Shown here piece by piece: positions 4,540 to 5,853 of a stretch of 5,853 nucleotides of DNA (position 1 is the first letter of the stretch; each line of letters starts with the position of its first letter). The position numbers and the translations under genes are program-made. The stretch is from positions 1-5,853 of the forward strand of contig DHWR01000133.1 of NCBI GenBank assembly GCA_002413265.1. The letters run 5' to 3'. The DNA comes from Chloroflexi bacterium UBA5177. GTDB lineage: Bacteria > Chloroflexota > UBA5177. A model generated the notes under the pieces. The model made no database searches, was not told the DNA's origin, and saw nothing but the letters and a program-made list of their open reading frames with translations.

Positions 4540-5544
4540 TTGGAACTTCCTCACGGCTTGCGCCGAGCGCTCAACGAGGAGTTAGACGCAGCGAAGCCGC
4601 GGGGTCTGGGCGAAGCCGCCGCTCGCCTGTCCGCCCGCTATCGATCCAGCGCTACGGATCGTCCACGCTCGTTCATCCAATCCGACGAGGATGCGTTGGC
4701 GTATGCCGCCTATCGTCTGCCGGCGACCTACGCCGGCGTTGCCGCCGCACTCGCGGCGGTGCAGCGCATCTCTCCAGGTCTCCTTCCTTCCTCGGTCCTG
4801 GACATTGGCGCCGGTCCGGGGACCGCTGCTTGGGCCGCTGTCGAGACCTTCCCAAGGCTCGAGACCGTCTCCCTGGTCGAACCGGATCTCCGCATGGCTG
4901 CCCTCGGTAAGCGACTCGCCCAGTACGGCCCGCCTCCTCTCCGCTTGGCCCGATGGGAGCAATCGAACATTGAAGAGCTCCCGACCGGTCCTACCGCGGA
5001 TCTTGTGATCGCGGCCTATGTTCTCGGCGAGATTGATGAAGGCCGGCGAACAGAGGTGCTGCAAAAGCTGATCTCGCTGGCCGGACGCCTATTGGTGCTC
5101 GTGGAGCCGGGCACGCCATTTGGATACTCCGTCATCCTGTCGGCCCGTGCCCAGCTCCTGGACGCGGGCCGCAGCGTGGTCGCTCCCTGCCCTCACGACG
5201 ATGCCTGTCCGATGGCGGGCTCGGACTGGTGCCATTTCTCCGTCAGACTGCCGCGAAGTCGTATCCATCGCCAATTGAAAGCCGGTTCTCTTTCATACGA
5301 GGACGAGAAGTTCTCCTACGTGGCCGTTGCGCCGGAGCCGCCTCGACGCGGCTACAGCCGAATTGTCAGGCATCCCACAACACGAACCGCCATGATCCGT
5401 CTCGAGCTCTGTGCCCCCCAAGGCCTCCGGACTGAAGTCGTTACGAAGCGTGACAAAGCGGCCTTCAGAGACGCCCGCGACGTGCGGTGGGGAGACGAAT
5501 GGCCCGTGATAGACTTCTCCAAACCTCGTGTCGACGAGTCATAG
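4540..5544 (+). CDS. Rsm22/METTL17-type methyltransferase-like ribosome assembly protein
   Basis: The 334-residue product matches the Rsm22 family, whose mitochondrial members (yeast Rsm22, human METTL17) act in small ribosomal subunit assembly. Visible marks are LPHGLRRAL at the N-terminus, an AYAAYRLPATYAG block (54-66), SAM motif I VLDIGAGPGTAAWAA (86-100), VEPD (113-116) and VIAAYVLGEI (156-165). The cysteine cluster is CPHDDACP (217-224) followed by DWCHFSVRLPRSRIHRQLK (229-247). C217, C223, C231 and C291 give C-x5-C-x7-C-x59-C, the kind of spacing reported to hold a 4Fe-4S cluster in METTL17. The start TTG 4540 is the only ATG/GTG/TTG between the upstream in-frame stop (4519-4521) and the conserved N-terminus; its GGAG is unusually close. 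The gene stands 18 bases after the secreted protein gene and before a terminator-like hairpin. Whether bacterial members methylate anything is unclear. Confidence 0.9.
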   Translation: MELPHGLRRALNEELDAAKPRGLGEAAARLSARYRSSATDRPRSFIQSDEDALAYAAYRLPATYAGVAAALAAVQRISPGLLPSSVLDIGAGPGTAAWAAVETFPRLETVSLVEPDLRMAALGKRLAQYGPPPLRLARWEQSNIEELPTGPTADLVIAAYVLGEIDEGRRTEVLQKLISLAGRLLVLVEPGTPFGYSVILSARAQLLDAGRSVVAPCPHDDACPMAGSDWCHFSVRLPRSRIHRQLKAGSLSYEDEKFSYVAVAPEPPRRGYSRIVRHPTTRTAMIRLELCAPQGLRTEVVTKRDKAAFRDARDVRWGDEWPVIDFSKPRVDES

Positions 5545-5572
5545 CCATAGAACGACGATGAAGAGATTAGAT

Positions 5573-5609
5573 GGTCACGTTCGTCCCTACGAGCGTGGCC
5601 TTTTTGTTT
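5573..5609 (+). terminator. Intrinsic terminator or attenuator directly before pheS
   Basis: GGTCACGTTCG (5573-5583) pairs along all 11 positions (two T-G pairs) with CGAGCGTGGCC (5590-5600) around the loop TCCCTA. It is followed by TTTTTGTTT (5601-5609). This is a textbook intrinsic terminator. The pheS ribosome-binding site begins only 1 base later and leaves no room for a promoter, so it is likely a regulated attenuator that controls readthrough into pheS rather than a simple operon end. Confidence 0.85.
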
Positions 5610-5610
5610 G

Positions 5611-5616
5611 GGAGGT
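5611..5616 (+). promoter_or_regulatory. Ribosome-binding site that sets the pheS GTG start
   Basis: GGAGGT lies 5 bases before GTG 5622, favouring that codon over the in-frame ATG at 5571, which is preceded only by a weak GAAGAG (5560-5565). Confidence 0.75.
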
Positions 5617-5621
5617 CAATC

Positions 5622-5853
5622 GTGATCGAAGTTCAGCTGGACGATGCCATACGCCGGATCGACGAAGTCGTGTCTGAGGCTCTTCGTGACATACAGGCTG
5701 TCCCGACAACCTCAGAGGTCGAACAGGTCCGCGTTCGGTATACAGGGAAGAAATCGCCGTTCCAGCAGGTCCTCTCCATCATGGGCCGCCTGAGTGCCGA
5801 GGACCGAAAACAGCTGGGCGCGGCTTGGAATGCGGCTCGTGACTCCATCGAGG
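5622..5853 (+). CDS. pheS: Phenylalanyl-tRNA synthetase alpha subunit, N-terminal part (cut by window end)
   Basis: PheS with PheT forms the alpha2-beta2 enzyme that charges tRNA-Phe in the cytosol. Only the first 77 residues are present. They correspond to the N-terminal coiled-coil arm that contacts tRNA-Phe, with the family-typical RVRYTGKKSPFQQVL (37-51) and IMGRLSAEDRKQLG (53-66). The catalytic domain lies beyond the window. The GTG start with GGAGGT gives the normal N-terminus; the in-frame ATG at 5571 would add 17 residues. pheT is expected downstream but cannot be seen. A strong terminator hairpin immediately upstream points to attenuation control. Confidence 0.93.
   Translation, partial: MIEVQLDDAIRRIDEVVSEALRDIQAVPTTSEVEQVRVRYTGKKSPFQQVLSIMGRLSAEDRKQLGAAWNAARDSIE

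Noticed and set aside
4742..4759. Perfect 7-bp GC hairpin CCGCCGC-ACTC-GCGGCGG
   Set aside because: It lies inside an alanine-rich coding stretch of the Rsm22-like gene with no T run; most likely a by-product of GCC/GCG codons.
4179..4910. Plus-strand frame of 243 codons overlapping the secreted and Rsm22-like genes
   Set aside because: It is an out-of-frame, Arg/Ser-rich shadow; both overlapped genes have clear signatures in another frame.
5275..5303. TTGAAA with a TATACG-like sequence inside the Rsm22-like gene as an internal pheS promoter
   Set aside because: Spacing between the hexamers is too short (about 13 bases) and the -10 match is poor.
5558..5676. Short ORF from ATG 5558 as a pheS leader peptide
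   Set aside because: It has no ribosome-binding site, only one Phe codon near the hairpin and a stop well inside pheS; the frame from 5571 is the more interesting one.

Overview
The window is a GC-rich bacterial chromosome segment carrying a translation-centred operon. The gene order infC-rpmI-rplT-rRNA methyltransferase-(insert)-pheS is shared by Actinomycetota, Chloroflexota and related phyla. The low-identity anti-sigma-like protein, the secreted proline-rich/beta-domain protein and the bacterial Rsm22-type protein make me lean towards Chloroflexota, Dormibacterota or a nearby uncultured lineage. This placement is inference; nothing in the sequence fixes the phylum. No insertion sequence, phage gene, CRISPR array or rRNA gene is visible.

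Layout. Bases 1-159 hold no gene I can support. Two tRNA-Leu genes follow, transcribed divergently: Leu(UAG) on the minus strand (160-244) and Leu(UAA) on the plus strand (348-434). Their shared 103-base spacer contains an extended -10 box for each and a 10-base palindrome. Directly behind tRNA-Leu(UAA), with its ribosome-binding site touching the encoded CCA, lies a 62-residue four-cysteine protein (445-633). A third extended -10 box and a perfect 8-bp hairpin precede infC.

The main operon runs on the plus strand: infC (729-1292, apparently starting at a rare AUC codon), rpmI (TTG start), rplT, a SpoU/TrmH-family 23S rRNA 2'-O-methyltransferase (GTG start), an ECF sigma factor, a single-pass anti-sigma-like membrane protein, a small secreted proline-rich protein, an Rsm22/METTL17-type methyltransferase-like protein with a probable Fe-S cysteine set, and the start of pheS, cut off by the window end. 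From rplT to the secreted protein every junction is an overlap of stop and start codons, so a signal-transduction module (sigma, membrane regulator, secreted protein) is translationally coupled to ribosomal-protein genes. A strong intrinsic-terminator hairpin lies immediately before the pheS ribosome-binding site, suggesting attenuation of pheS.

Working model (inference): ribosome initiation (IF3), large-subunit proteins (L35, L20), rRNA modification, small-subunit assembly (Rsm22) and Phe-tRNA charging are co-expressed with an ECF regulator that could tie envelope state or growth to translation capacity.
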